A stretch of 64,000 nucleotides of DNA from an uncultured Flavobacteriales bacterium (GCA_903873905.1 CAIQQJ010000059.1:1-64000), one strand, 5' to 3'. Shown: positions 37,201 through 45,714, counted from the stretch's first letter. The notes: generated by a model not told the origin, from the letters alone. Numbers and translations: made by a program.

Positions 37201-37496
37201 GGATTTGAACCTCTTTGCGCTGAAGCGTTAAGCAAAGCAAGACGTGACAATTCTTGAACACGAAGCACTTCGTTCATATCAATCTGGCCAGTTTCAACAT
37301 TTTTCATTCTGTTAAACCACCATTCAGCAGCTCCAGTAATACCTTCTGCCTCCTCGCTTTCACCAGCAGAAATAATTTCTGCTTTAGCAGATGGCTTGTA
37401 CCAAGATTTTGATTGGTTTTGTCCAATGAATGCAGTGAAAACCGCAAGACCTACAGCAGCAACGGAGGTCAGGACAATGATCCTTTTGTTTTTCAT
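34203..37496 (-). CDS. T9SS-exported sortilin/BNR-type beta-propeller protein
   Basis: 1097 residues. N-terminal signal-type helix (IIVLTSVAAVGLAVFTAFI). Residues about 100-560 have repeated propeller motifs of the sortilin/BNR kind (FAGGVSGGLWESIDAANTW, GGGIYKSTDLGGTW, GVFYVGCDGGIFRTLNNG). A Gly/Thr-rich insertion at about 590-750 breaks the propeller, which resumes (DDLYVGTASGGLYRISN) to about 985. The last 80 residues are a type A sorting domain (VFPNPVVDNSNVTF, KIYDLTGKLIYAQ, GTYIITVL). Known relatives include secreted glycosidases and adhesins; no catalytic residues can be assigned here. Confidence 0.9.
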   Translation of the reverse strand: MKNKRIIVLTSVAAVGLAVFTAFIGQNQSKSWYKPSAKAEIISAGESEEAEGITGAAEWWFNRMKNVETGQIDMNEVLRVQELSRLALLNASAQRGSNPNVATAASWTELGPDNVGGRTRAILFDNQDATHQHMFAGGVSGGLWESIDAANTWHRCAGFFAVSGVVNTVVTIAQASNGDLYVGTGEGNFYPTYGTGAGGFTGGGIYKSTDLGGTWNVLSSTQPSNANSTSSAWISVNKIKVDPADPQHIYAGTNKGFKISSDGGVNWVSANGPLATAATLDVEISSNGDVMAVVSNKPWLSTDHGATFTNVGLTANGWSTGTASRVTVAFAPSDPNYVYAFLAQGQGTMLAVDVSIDKGAHWTQVCGAGNAQFDPFGGNGQGTYDNVVSVDPSNKMRAIFGGTALYEWNMITTNPIAGQWNQIAMEFPASAFNPYYVHSDKHEIIWHPTLAGVFYVGCDGGIFRTLNNGHTYSAMNAGYNVTQCYSVAIENTAGLKNQAMAGCQDNGTNFIDGTGNTSMSSSVTGGGDGAWCDISYLNPLATFQTVYFGALSRSNNRGASASSFYNTRITGITGFGTQAFASFVTPERLWESNNDLLSGDTIAVVDGRILQNKNITDGSSVNYTGNISVTIPVASPVGTLVLDSVRFACGLDTIDCNGSGNLSSPAGTTGTVNGVNGNYSITFSTAPAANKIIKAFFYLQYGAGTVFTVESNVAGKYLNHTVASQVNPGDTVKIQDVVQSHIAVGFTSNSGIWMTRRAIDFSTNPLWLKIAGTFSQPNPYAGECSCMAWSPNGDDLYVGTASGGLYRISNLGTVTDSAHGDVDHKSTAVLTVANPTCQVTCTLIGNFGGRDVSMIDVNPNNPNQVVVSLGNFSNTAYVYLTTVATTATNSTGTFVDKTGNLDNIGGVPCYTISFDKYVPNRVLVGTEHGVYETANITAAVPSFATAMNGFDVCPVDMIRQQRWENWQVPNSGCFYLASHGRGMWRDDSSYQPGFVGINTPASSYTNSENGINHDLLVFPNPVVDNSNVTFNLTKQGDASVKIYDLTGKLIYAQDYENLSVGSNTVRFETQEFSKGTYIITVLQGTKRIGSGRFIKMN

Positions 37497-37564
37497 TTTT
37501 GTTTGATTTAGTTCCCTCTTAATAAATTTGAATTGGTCAGTGGAAAACTGATTTTAACAGTTTC

Positions 37565-37595
37565 CAAAACTAAGGTTTTTTACAAGATGTGCAAA
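37565..37595 (-). promoter_or_regulatory. promoter of the T9SS beta-propeller gene
   Basis: On the minus strand TTTG (37595-37592), exactly 19 bases, then TAGTTTTG (37572-37565). This is the best complete Bacteroidota promoter in the window. The ATG is 68 bases downstream. Confidence 0.8.
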
Positions 37596-37706
37596 TAGGC
37601 AAAGCCAATAATAAACCTGTTTTTATAAATTAATCCGTGGGGATGGATTTTTTGGGGATGGCAGATCAAATATAGTCAATGAAATAGGCGAAGTCAAGCA
37701 AAATCT

Positions 37707-38582
37707 TTAAAGATGCTTTTCGGCCCTGTAAGAAGAGCGGACTAATGGGCCACTCTCGACATAACGAATTCCTTTTTGCAAGGCTATTTCCTTATATCGG
37801 GCAAATTTATCGGGATGAACGAATTCCATTACGGGAAGATGTTTTTTGGAAGGCTGCAAATATTGGCCTAGGGTTAGAATTTCAACTCCAACTTTTTGCA
37901 AATCGTCAATTGTTTCCAGGATTTCTTCTTCTCGTTCGCCCAAACCCAGCATAATGCCCGATTTCGTTTTGCACCCACCTTCACGCAACATTTTCAAAAC
38001 GTCAAGACTTCGATCATATTTCGCTTGTATGCGAACTTCTTTTGTAAGGCGTCTGACTGTTTCCAAATTATGGGAAACAATTTCAGGCTTGACGTCAATA
38101 ATGCGCTGAATATTTTCAGTTATGCCTTGAAAATCTGGAATCAATGTTTCTATTGTTGTTCCAGGAGAAACTCTTCGAATTGCCTCAATGGTTTGTTGCC
38201 AAATAATTGAACCGCCATCCTTCAATTCATCACGATCCACAGAAGTGATAACGCAATGTTTTAGTCCCATTAATTTGACTGATTCTGCAATGTGCATTGG
38301 CTCGTCCTGATCAACTGCCAATGGCCGCCCTGTTGCAACTGCGCAAAATCCACACGAACGAGTGCAGATATTTCCAAGAATCATAAATGTTGCGGTGCCT
38401 TCTCCCCAACATTCTCCCATATTGGGACAATTTCCACTCTCACAAATTGTATGAAGTTTGTATTTATCTACAAGACTTCTGAGTTGCAAATAGTTTTTGC
38501 CAATAGGTAATTTGACACGTAACCAATCTGGTTTTTTTACACGGGGTTCTTCAGCAGGCACATTGGTCATTTCAGAAATCAT
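37707..38582 (-). CDS. lipA: lipoyl synthase LipA
   Basis: 291 residues. The auxiliary [4Fe-4S] cluster ligands are in [12 protein letters not shown], the radical-SAM cluster in CTRSCGFC, and the conserved end RSSYRAEKH is complete. It inserts two sulphurs into octanoyl groups on the E2 subunits of 2-oxoacid dehydrogenases and on GcvH. It is downstream of the minus-strand barrel-like gene with 105 bases between. No lipB is in the window. Confidence 0.97.
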   Translation of the reverse strand: MISEMTNVPAEEPRVKKPDWLRVKLPIGKNYLQLRSLVDKYKLHTICESGNCPNMGECWGEGTATFMILGNICTRSCGFCAVATGRPLAVDQDEPMHIAESVKLMGLKHCVITSVDRDELKDGGSIIWQQTIEAIRRVSPGTTIETLIPDFQGITENIQRIIDVKPEIVSHNLETVRRLTKEVRIQAKYDRSLDVLKMLREGGCKTKSGIMLGLGEREEEILETIDDLQKVGVEILTLGQYLQPSKKHLPVMEFVHPDKFARYKEIALQKGIRYVESGPLVRSSYRAEKHL

Positions 38583-38591
38583 TTTATTGGG

Positions 38592-38623
38592 TACGAATTT
38601 ATATGAATCTACGAATTACGAAT
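38592..38623. repeat. short TACGAAT array upstream of lipA
   Basis: Three TACGAAT units at 38592, 38610 and 38617, the last two adjacent in 7-bp register. The same word (TACGAAT/ATTCGTA) is used around 49213-49308 and 49685-49815. Confidence 0.55.
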
Positions 38624-38687
38624 GATCAAGAATGAGATGAAATTTCAAAAGGGAAAGCTTCTCCAAAATTCGAAAATAGTACAGCAC

Positions 38688-39455
38688 CTAAAACCATTTT
38701 CCACCGTAATTAAAATCGAGGTAGAGGGAAATGAGAACAAGGTGATTGTGTTCATTTGCCATTAATGGAATTGCTTTGGGATAAGCATCAACAGTAATAC
38801 CTGTTTCAATTGACTTGATATCATTATCCAATGCACCATATTCAAAATTTATTCCCAACTTGACATAAGCACCAGGATGAATTTTTGTTTCGCCTATGCC
38901 TCTCATAAATGGAGCACGTCCATAAATATTGTCAATGAAGTGAACTGCAGGATCGTATTTTTCAGTAACGACCATTCGTTGGTTTTGAACAACTGGCTCG
39001 AGAATTTCAAGATAAACTGGTTTTGCAAGTCCGATTGAAGCCCCTACAAAAGCAATCCACCGAATTTCAATTCCGTTGTGTTCTGGTTTTGTAAAGAAAA
39101 CATTTTGATACCCGAATCCTGGACGAATTATTATAAGGCTGTTCAGTTTTCCGTAAAAATATCCTTTCGGATGATCCATATATTGATTGGTGATTTTCAC
39201 TTCCTTAGGATGACGATAGGTCACTCCTTCAATTTCAAAAACACGTTTGCGTGCATTGGTAACTTGCCAGCCACGACGGTAAGAAAAACCTAGTCCATTG
39301 GTGGTAACAATCAAACCTGCATTCGCCTCATTGCGATACAGCAATTTGGTTTCATCATACACATTGGAATTCACATTCACTGTTTGTGTTTCCACTTGTG
39401 CGTGAAGCATGTTGAAAAGAAAAAATCCCAGTAATATTGGAAGCAAACGGCGCAT
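38688..39455 (-). CDS. exported, probably outer-membrane, hypothetical protein
   Basis: 255 residues from the ATG at 39455. The longer frame start at 39506 lies upstream of the -7 box and lacks a signal peptide, whereas MRRLLPILLGFFLFNMLHAQ is a clean one. The mature part has alternating aromatic/hydrophobic strands (GLIVTTNGLGFSYRRGW, IIIRPGFGYQNVFF, VLISLYLDFNYGGKWF) and ends in an aromatic, as in outer-membrane barrels. No named family recognised. Divergent from the OsmC gene. Confidence 0.7.
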   Translation of the reverse strand: MRRLLPILLGFFLFNMLHAQVETQTVNVNSNVYDETKLLYRNEANAGLIVTTNGLGFSYRRGWQVTNARKRVFEIEGVTYRHPKEVKITNQYMDHPKGYFYGKLNSLIIIRPGFGYQNVFFTKPEHNGIEIRWIAFVGASIGLAKPVYLEILEPVVQNQRMVVTEKYDPAVHFIDNIYGRAPFMRGIGETKIHPGAYVKLGINFEYGALDNDIKSIETGITVDAYPKAIPLMANEHNHLVLISLYLDFNYGGKWF

Positions 39456-39481
39456 TTTTCGCCTAATTTTGGTACGTACTT

Positions 39482-39489
39482 CAAAGTTA
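39482..39489 (-). promoter_or_regulatory. putative -7 element of the barrel-like gene
   Basis: TAACTTTG on the minus strand, exact TAnnTTTG, 26 bases before the chosen ATG at 39455 and downstream of the alternative start at 39506. It decides the start. Confidence 0.6.
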
Positions 39490-39518
39490 ACAAGAAAAAA
39501 GACCAATACTCCTTTCCT

Positions 39519-39923
39519 ATGAAAATTTCAAGCATTGAATATTTAGGTGGACTTCGCACTTCTGCTGTTCATTTAAAATCTGGAAACACCATCATTACCG
39601 ATGCGCCACCCGATAATAATGGGAAAGGAGAAGCATTTTCGCCCACTGATTTATTATCAACTTCACTCGGTTGTTGCATGCTTACAATCATGGGCATTGT
39701 TGCAGACCGTCACGAATTGAATATCACAGGAACAAAAGTGGAAATCACAAAAAACATGGAGGCAAATCCTAGAAGAGTTGGTGAAATAGTTGTGGAAATG
39801 ACAATGCCGAAAAATAATTTTTCTGATAAGGACAAACAGTTAATTGAAAATGCTGCGATGACTTGTCCTGTTGCAAAGAGCTTGCACCCTGATCTGAAAC
39901 AGACGCTAGTTTTTAATTGGTAA
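39519..39923 (+). CDS. OsmC-family peroxide-reducing protein
   Basis: 134 residues. The two redox cysteines of the family are present: the first in LGCCMLT (C52/C53) and the second in AMTCPVAKSL (near 116). FSPTDLLSTSLG precedes the first, as in YhfA/Ohr-like members. OsmC and Ohr proteins reduce organic hydroperoxides using dithiol donors. Cytoplasmic; divergent from the barrel-like gene with 63 bases between. Confidence 0.9.
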   Translation: MKISSIEYLGGLRTSAVHLKSGNTIITDAPPDNNGKGEAFSPTDLLSTSLGCCMLTIMGIVADRHELNITGTKVEITKNMEANPRRVGEIVVEMTMPKNNFSDKDKQLIENAAMTCPVAKSLHPDLKQTLVFNW

Positions 39924-39954
39924 GAATCAAACCTCACCTTTCCGAAGGAACAGG

Positions 39955-40095
39955 GATTTTTGTTTGAAACAGAAGGGATCGGAAATAGCCCCGGGTGTAG
40001 CGGTTAGCCCACAGGGAAAGAAACTTGTTTTGGAAAAAACTTGCGAGGACTAATAGCGAAACACGGGTGAGATGTGTTAGAAAAACGGAAACTAT
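39955..40095 (-). repeat. decayed three-part element related to the dispersed repeats
   Basis: On the plus strand the phrases GGGATCGGAAATAGCCCC, TGTAGCGGTTAGCCCAC and GAGGACTAATAGCGAAACAC echo the GGGATTGCAGTGGAAAGCCC and GGACTTGCAGCGAGCCCG phrases of minus-oriented copies. Ends are not conserved. The rest of the 565-base spacer (39924-40489) holds the small lipoprotein gene and two promoters. A structured RNA is an alternative. Confidence 0.4.
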
Positions 40096-40169
40096 CTGCT
40101 CCCCTAAACCAGTGCAAAAAAAATCAGATCAACCTTTCGACTGACCTGAATGATTCAAAAAAATATTAC

Positions 40170-40307
40170 TCAGGAATTGGTTTGTGCCCCTGTGTGATGA
40201 CTTGGGATGCTGCTTTTATAAGCATCACATTTTTCTTTCGTCTTGCATGAAGCGAAGAAGAGTCCAGAGAAAGCTACAATAGCAAGGGCGAAAATAATTT
40301 TTTTCAT
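40170..40307 (-). CDS. small lipoprotein, 45 residues
   Basis: ATG at 40307, TGA at 40172-40170. The product starts MKKIIFALAIVAFSG, has the lipobox FFASC with the Cys at about residue 21, and a 24-residue mature tail (CKTKEKCDAYK then a His/Ser/Asn end). A -7 box lies 44 bases upstream with a TTG at 21 bases from it. Small lipoproteins of this kind are common in Bacteroidota and often missed. It stands alone between OsmC and ung. Function unknown. Confidence 0.75.
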   Translation of the reverse strand: MKKIIFALAIVAFSGLFFASCKTKEKCDAYKSSIPSHHTGAQTNS

Positions 40308-40351
40308 TTGGGTTTGGTTATAGAGTTGCCAGGGTTAGTACAAATACCATG

Positions 40352-40383
40352 CAAAAATAGACTTCTGCCGCAATCAACAGCAA
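40352..40383 (-). promoter_or_regulatory. putative promoter of the small lipoprotein
   Basis: On the minus strand TTG (40383-40381), 21 bases, TATTTTTG (40359-40352). Back to back with the ung promoter. Confidence 0.5.
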
Positions 40384-40420
40384 TTTGTCTTTACGTTTTT
40401 TATTAACATTCTTAAAATAT

Positions 40421-40428
40421 TACCTTTG
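40421..40428 (+). promoter_or_regulatory. putative -7 element of ung
   Basis: TACCTTTG, exact match, 61 bases before the ung ATG; T-rich sequence lies at the -33 distance. Confidence 0.5.
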
Positions 40429-40489
40429 GCTTTCAATTTTTGAGGGAATTTAATTTCTATTTATCCCATTGTAATAACGAATTTCTAAT

Positions 40490-41179
40490 ATGAGCAGCAC
40501 AGCAAGTACCGCATCTCCACAAATAGGCGAAGGATGGAAAAATGCACTTCAGGAAGAATTTCAAAAACCCTATTTCCAGGAACTGAAGAATTTTCTCACT
40601 GAAGAAAAGCAACAAATTCCCGTTTATCCTCCAGGGCCGCTTATTTTTAATGCTTTCAACAATACACCATTTGAAGATGTGAAAGTGGTTATTTTGGGAC
40701 AAGATCCCTATCATGGACCAGGACAGGCGAATGGACTTTGTTTTTCTGTTTCAACTGGTATTAAACACCCACCTTCCCTTGTAAATATTTTCAAGGAGAT
40801 GCAGAAAGACCTGAATGTTCCATATCCAAAGTCAGGTGATCTTACAGGATGGGCGAAACAAGGCGTACTACTTTTGAACACCACATTGACGGTTCGTCAG
40901 CATGCACCAGCATCACATCAAGGAAAAGGTTGGGAAGAATTTACAGATGCTGTAATCAAAACATTATCTGAAAAGCGAGAAGGTATTGTTTTCATTTTGT
41001 GGGGACGTCATGCACAAAACAAAAAGCCTCTAATTGATATGTCGAAGCATTTTATTCTGGAAGCTGCCCATCCCTCTCCATATTCTGCAAATGGATTTTT
41101 CGGTTGCAGGCATTTCTCGAAGGCAAATTACATGCTGATGCAGAGTAATCAGGCTCCTGTGAATTGGATTAATCTTTAG
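40490..41179 (+). CDS. ung: uracil-DNA glycosylase, family 1
   Basis: 229 residues, normal size. The catalytic water-activating motif GQDPYHGPGQANGL has D72, and the second motif HPSPYSANGFFGCRHF carries the active His near 193. It removes uracil from DNA to begin base excision repair. Start ATG chosen by length and family. It converges with the hydrolase gene across a shared terminator. Confidence 0.97.
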   Translation: MSSTASTASPQIGEGWKNALQEEFQKPYFQELKNFLTEEKQQIPVYPPGPLIFNAFNNTPFEDVKVVILGQDPYHGPGQANGLCFSVSTGIKHPPSLVNIFKEMQKDLNVPYPKSGDLTGWAKQGVLLLNTTLTVRQHAPASHQGKGWEEFTDAVIKTLSEKREGIVFILWGRHAQNKKPLIDMSKHFILEAAHPSPYSANGFFGCRHFSKANYMLMQSNQAPVNWINL

Positions 41180-41214
41180 GAAGAAACGGTAGCGGTAGTC
41201 AAAAAATATTTTAG

Positions 41215-41248
41215 AATGGGAATCTGCATTTCGCGATTCCCATTTTTA
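41215..41248. terminator. bidirectional terminator between ung and the hydrolase gene
   Basis: AATGGGAATC at 41215-41224 pairs with GATTCCCATT at 41235-41244, ten bases perfect, with T on the plus side and A-rich sequence (T on the minus strand) on the other. Confidence 0.88.
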
Positions 41249-42619
41249 TTGCTTCACTAATTTCGCAACTGAAGTTTGTCCATTTTCCAAAACGAGGCGT
41301 ACAGCATAATAGCCGCAGCTTACAGCATCGAGATTAATCGTGAACAAATTTGATCCCCTTTGAACAGAAATTTTTTGGACAAGAATTTCTTCTCCCAAGG
41401 AATTAGAAACATATAGTTTAGCGGATGCAGTTACATATCCAACAAAACTGATGGAATAAATTCCAACACCCGGATTTGGGAATAATTTGAAACCAGAAAT
41501 ACTGGAAGCATCAGGCAAACCTGTAACACTCCAAGAAATAGAATTTGAAATAATTGGACAAGGATTGGAATAGGTAACTTGAACACTGTAAACCCCATTC
41601 TGAACAGGTGTATAATTTTGACTTGTTGCTCCCACAATTGGCACTCCGTTCAATAACCATTGATAAGTTGAAGCAGGTGTGGAAGTCAGAACATTTAGAT
41701 TTTGTGAAATAATCGGAACTAGTGTTGTGCAAGAAATATGGGATGTAATACGCGGCGAAACATTAAGGGAATCATTGAAATTTTGCCATGCAGCACAATC
41801 ACCTTTCAAATAATAATTCAACCACATTAATGAATAATCTTGTGCGGCATCTTCTTGCTGACCTCGCGTAATGGTTGGATTGGGAGAACAGGTTCCTTCA
41901 CCAAACGAACAATTGAAATTACTTTCAGCAAAATAACAATGGCCACCACCTTTTATTTCAACATACGCCTTGCATGCTGAAGCCAGTGAATCATACATTG
42001 GAATTTGATTTGAAACAGGTGGCGCGACACAATCATTTTGTCCTGCAATTACAAGCGAAGGAATATGAATATGAGCAGCTGCTGTAATGGAAGAAGGCGT
42101 TGTATTTGCAGCTGCAAATGTGATCATCGTGGTGACATTTAAATTGTTTTCACAAGCTAAAAAAGAGGAACCTCCTCCCATGGAATGGCCCATAATTGCA
42201 GAAGCGGTGTCAACATGATTATAAAAAATTGAACTTGAATTGGTCGCACTTTCAGATTGCATTTTACCAACTAAAAAAACAAGATCCATTCCGAAGTCAG
42301 CGTGCACGGGAGAAAAACCAGATTCCGTGGTTGGGAACACCAAGATATATCCGCTTGGAACGAATGCAGACCAAACATTTTGATAAGCACTCCAAGCCAT
42401 CACAAAACCATGTCCGAAAACTACGACAGGATAAGTGGTTCCAGTAACAGGAACATTATTCCCAGCAGTAAGTGCGGGATAATAAATATCAACAGGAACA
42501 GCACGATTACTCCTTGCAGGATCGGTGAAATTAATTTGCGTATGCCCAACAGCATAAGGTTGGGAATAAGCAGTTGCATAAATGCAAAGAGTGATAATGG
42601 AGAGAAGCAGTTTTTTCAT
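41246..42619 (-). CDS. secreted alpha/beta hydrolase (chlorophyllase/PAF-acetylhydrolase-like) with T9SS tail
   Basis: 457 residues. Signal peptide to about 19 (ATAYSQ). The hydrolase region has an oxyanion/start motif VVFGHGF near 72, the nucleophile GHSMGGGS near 145-152, an Asp candidate in AGQNDCVAPP near 200 and a His in GGGHCYF near 225. After about 300 comes an Ig-like piece, then a type A sorting domain (GFKLFPNPGVGIYSISF ... GYYAVRLVLENGQ). It is an exported lipase or esterase; substrate not evident. Confidence 0.85.
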   Translation of the reverse strand: MKKLLLSIITLCIYATAYSQPYAVGHTQINFTDPARSNRAVPVDIYYPALTAGNNVPVTGTTYPVVVFGHGFVMAWSAYQNVWSAFVPSGYILVFPTTESGFSPVHADFGMDLVFLVGKMQSESATNSSSIFYNHVDTASAIMGHSMGGGSSFLACENNLNVTTMITFAAANTTPSSITAAAHIHIPSLVIAGQNDCVAPPVSNQIPMYDSLASACKAYVEIKGGGHCYFAESNFNCSFGEGTCSPNPTITRGQQEDAAQDYSLMWLNYYLKGDCAAWQNFNDSLNVSPRITSHISCTTLVPIISQNLNVLTSTPASTYQWLLNGVPIVGATSQNYTPVQNGVYSVQVTYSNPCPIISNSISWSVTGLPDASSISGFKLFPNPGVGIYSISFVGYVTASAKLYVSNSLGEEILVQKISVQRGSNLFTINLDAVSCGYYAVRLVLENGQTSVAKLVKQ

Positions 42620-42706
42620 TTAACAAAATAATAAAGTGCGACTATTTGAATAGTATGAAATGAATTTCAATAAAAAAATTAGCAATTAATGAATTTGAAA
42701 TCTTTT

Positions 42707-43297
42707 TCACTCTTGTCCAGGCTGAATCCACATCTCCTGTGCAGTTTGTTCTGTGGTCATCATCATTGCCAATAACTCGGGAATTGTTTCGGCAACGAAG
42801 AGTAAATCACGATTGGCAACAGTTAAAAAACCTTCCTCCACCATTCTATTCATTTGCAAAACGAAATGATTATAATAGCCATGCTGATTTAAAATTCCGA
42901 TTGGCTTTTTATGAAGGCCGAGTTGTTTCCAGGTGAGCATTTCAAAAATCTCATCCATTGTTCCAAATCCACCTGGCAATGCAATGGCCGCATCACATAA
43001 TTTTTCCATCACCGCTTTGCGTTCGTGCATGGATTTTACAAGATGCAATTTTGTCAAACTCTTGTGTCCAATTTCTTTTACATTGAGAAAATCAGGAATA
43101 ACACCTTCCACTTCGCCCCCATTTTTCAAAACCTCATTGGCCAGAATTCCCATTAGTCCAATACTTCCTCCACCGTAAATCAATTTTATTTTTTCACGCG
43201 CAAGAATTTTGCCGAGACCTTTCGCGGCTTCACCAAACTTGGGATGAAAACCTTCGTGGGCACCACAATAAACAAGAAGTGATTTTATTTCAGTCAT
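42707..43297 (-). CDS. LOG-family (TIGR00730) phosphoribohydrolase
   Basis: 196 residues. The signature motifs are GGGSIGLMG near 41-49 and PGGFGTMDEIFEMLTWKQLG near 109-128. Characterised members release free cytokinin bases or adenine from nucleoside 5'-monophosphates. The start codon shares one base with the stop of the TonB-dependent receptor gene (TAATG), so translation is probably coupled. The two genes have no evident functional link. Confidence 0.9.
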   Translation of the reverse strand: MTEIKSLLVYCGAHEGFHPKFGEAAKGLGKILAREKIKLIYGGGSIGLMGILANEVLKNGGEVEGVIPDFLNVKEIGHKSLTKLHLVKSMHERKAVMEKLCDAAIALPGGFGTMDEIFEMLTWKQLGLHKKPIGILNQHGYYNHFVLQMNRMVEEGFLTVANRDLLFVAETIPELLAMMMTTEQTAQEMWIQPGQE

Positions 43298-45687
43298 TAG
43301 AAATCCAATTTATAATAAAACAAAGGTAAGAAGCCCAATTGATATTGTTCAACAACCGGATCCGCCGAAGGATTAGTTGGATTCGGAGAATACGTCAATC
43401 CCAAAATATTTTTCCTATTCAATACATTCACCAAATCAAGTCCAATTTCATGTGTGAGACCTTTTGTATTGAGTTTCCAAACAATTCGAGCATCCAATCG
43501 CATATAGGAAGAACTGAATGTTTTTGTATTTCGAAGCGAGTCAATGACAACCATGTCGTTTTGAATACGTGATTGTGCGGTATCAATCGGTGTATAATAA
43601 CGCTTGCCTGCCATTGTCAATTTCAATCCGGTTTCGAGTGTTTGTTTTTTGCCAATTTTAAATTCGCGCGCACCAAGCATATTAATGGAATAATGTGTGT
43701 TGTAATCTGAGTTGCGTAAAACGCCATCGCTGCCTGTGTATTTTGCATCGAAGACAGAAGCGGTTGCCATGAAGAAAAATTGTTTGCTGAAATATTTCTC
43801 AATGGTAATTTCCGCACCCATATTATAACCGGTTCCAGTATTCACGAGCGTGTCAGGAAAAAATCTACTGAATCCACTTCCCTGATTGAGCACGGAAAAA
43901 GAAGAACTTCTTTTTTCAACAGGAACATTGTAGAGATATTGATAATAGGTTTCGATTTTGATATGCATGTTTTTGCCGACCAGCAAATCATATCCGAGAA
44001 TGCTGTGTAAACTTTTTACAAAATCCACATTCTTATTGTGCAATATGTATTGTCCATTTGTAGAATCGGGAAGATGCGTGTAATAAACATAAGCGGGAAG
44101 CATTTGACTGTGCAATCCAACACCCACATTCAAGGTTTGTTTTTCATTCACATTAAATCGAAGTCCCGCACGAGGCTCAATAGATTTACTTCCATTCAAT
44201 GAAAAATATTGCCCGTGCAAACCAAGATTGAAAGTCAATCGCTCAGATGGTTTATATTTCCATTGAGCAAAAGGTTGAATCAACAATGAAGTTCCGTGAT
44301 AATCCTGGCGATTGTAAAAACGATTGGTGATTTCACTGTGAATGCTATCGATAAGATCATTGACGAAATAATCGTTTGTCATTCCGAATTTGATTGAACT
44401 CTTGGAATTGATTTTACGTGAAAAGAAAAAATTTGCTGAGATTTTACTTTCCGTATTTCTATAGCCCATTTTCGGAGTAATGGAATCGAGTGTAAAAGAA
44501 GTATCTCTCCAAACCAAAAGGTGATGCGATGCAGAATACCGACTACTACCTGCTACAACTACATGGAAATAAGTTTTGTCATTGATCGGTTTCATATAGG
44601 TGATTCCTGCAACGCCCATTCCAGTTTTGAAATGTTGATCGCGATTATCCACTCCATACAATTCATCTGAATAGACCTTGTAATCACTGACCATGATATC
44701 GATTTTGCTCGCACCTCCCACTCCAAACATGGAAATATTCCCACCTTTTTTCAAAGGAAAATTGAGTTTGAATGCACCATCCTGATAATTCGGAACAGCT
44801 CCTGTTCCAATGGGAATGTGCATGGCATCAAATAATTTCAAAGTTGAATAACGATAACATACGAGAAATGAAGAACCTTTTGTTTTACTGATTGGTCCTT
44901 CTGCACAAAATTCAGTTCCAAGAAAACCAAATTGTCCAGTGAACTCATATTTCTGATTGTTGCCACTTCTCATTCGCAAATCGAAAGCAGCTGCAATACC
45001 ATTTCCATACTCAGCAGGAAAAGCTCCCGTGAAAAAATCGGAATTGGAAAGGACTTTGTTGTTGAGAATACTCGCTGGTCCTCCTGTTGTTCCCTCAATC
45101 GCAAAATGATTTGGATTTGGAATATCAACACCTTCCAAACGCCACAGCACGCCACTGGGAGAATTCCCCCTCACAACAATATCATTCCTGGAATCATCCG
45201 CACCTTGCACACCAGCGAAGTTCGAAGCCATACGCGCAGGATCGCCACGACTTCCAGCATAACGATTTGTTTCTTCAACAGAAAACTGTCGTCCACTTCC
45301 CGTTCCAAAATCATTGACAGTTCCCTCCTTATTTGTTCCTTCAATCACAACTTCTGTATTGGTAACAACTGCTTGTTCCAATTCAATATTAATAATGCTT
45401 TCCTTACCGGAATTGACAATCAAATTCGGAATGGAAACAGGAAGGTAACCGAGATATTGAACACGAAGTGTATAACGACCAACAGCAACATTTTCCATTT
45501 TATAATTCCCGTTCATATCAGCGGATGCACCGGTAATCAGCGTGGAATCCTTATAGAGTGTGACCACTGCAGGTAATGGGAATTTTGTTTCCTTTTCCAC
45601 AATTTGCCCTCGAACAGTTTGTGTGTTTTGTGCGAATGTATTCGCAGTATAAAGCAGAAGGAAAATCAGTGTTGGAAAATATTTCAT
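43297..45687 (-). CDS. TonB-dependent outer-membrane receptor
   Basis: 796 residues. Signal peptide to about residue 19 (NTFAQ), a carboxypeptidase-D-like regulatory domain at about 22-105 (GQIVEKETKFPLPAVVTLYKD), then a plug domain (MASNFAGVQGADDSRNDIVVRGNSPSGVLWRLEGVD, split here from about 155) and a 22-strand-type barrel to a C-terminal aromatic (YKLDF). No SusD partner is next to it, so it is not a SusCD pair. It imports a ligand in a TonB-driven manner; ligand unknown. Confidence 0.9.
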   Translation of the reverse strand: MKYFPTLIFLLLYTANTFAQNTQTVRGQIVEKETKFPLPAVVTLYKDSTLITGASADMNGNYKMENVAVGRYTLRVQYLGYLPVSIPNLIVNSGKESIINIELEQAVVTNTEVVIEGTNKEGTVNDFGTGSGRQFSVEETNRYAGSRGDPARMASNFAGVQGADDSRNDIVVRGNSPSGVLWRLEGVDIPNPNHFAIEGTTGGPASILNNKVLSNSDFFTGAFPAEYGNGIAAAFDLRMRSGNNQKYEFTGQFGFLGTEFCAEGPISKTKGSSFLVCYRYSTLKLFDAMHIPIGTGAVPNYQDGAFKLNFPLKKGGNISMFGVGGASKIDIMVSDYKVYSDELYGVDNRDQHFKTGMGVAGITYMKPINDKTYFHVVVAGSSRYSASHHLLVWRDTSFTLDSITPKMGYRNTESKISANFFFSRKINSKSSIKFGMTNDYFVNDLIDSIHSEITNRFYNRQDYHGTSLLIQPFAQWKYKPSERLTFNLGLHGQYFSLNGSKSIEPRAGLRFNVNEKQTLNVGVGLHSQMLPAYVYYTHLPDSTNGQYILHNKNVDFVKSLHSILGYDLLVGKNMHIKIETYYQYLYNVPVEKRSSSFSVLNQGSGFSRFFPDTLVNTGTGYNMGAEITIEKYFSKQFFFMATASVFDAKYTGSDGVLRNSDYNTHYSINMLGAREFKIGKKQTLETGLKLTMAGKRYYTPIDTAQSRIQNDMVVIDSLRNTKTFSSSYMRLDARIVWKLNTKGLTHEIGLDLVNVLNRKNILGLTYSPNPTNPSADPVVEQYQLGFLPLFYYKLDF

Positions 45688-45706
45688 ATTGGAATTATTT
45701 TATTCC

Positions 45707-45714
45707 CAAATATA
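45707..45714 (-). promoter_or_regulatory. putative -7 element of the TonB receptor gene
   Basis: TATATTTG on the minus strand, 19 bases before the ATG at 45687. No clear -33 box. Confidence 0.5.

Noticed and set aside
43297-45687. SusC-type receptor of a polysaccharide locus
   Set aside because: No SusD partner, glycoside hydrolase or regulator adjacent; it is left as a general TonB-dependent receptor.
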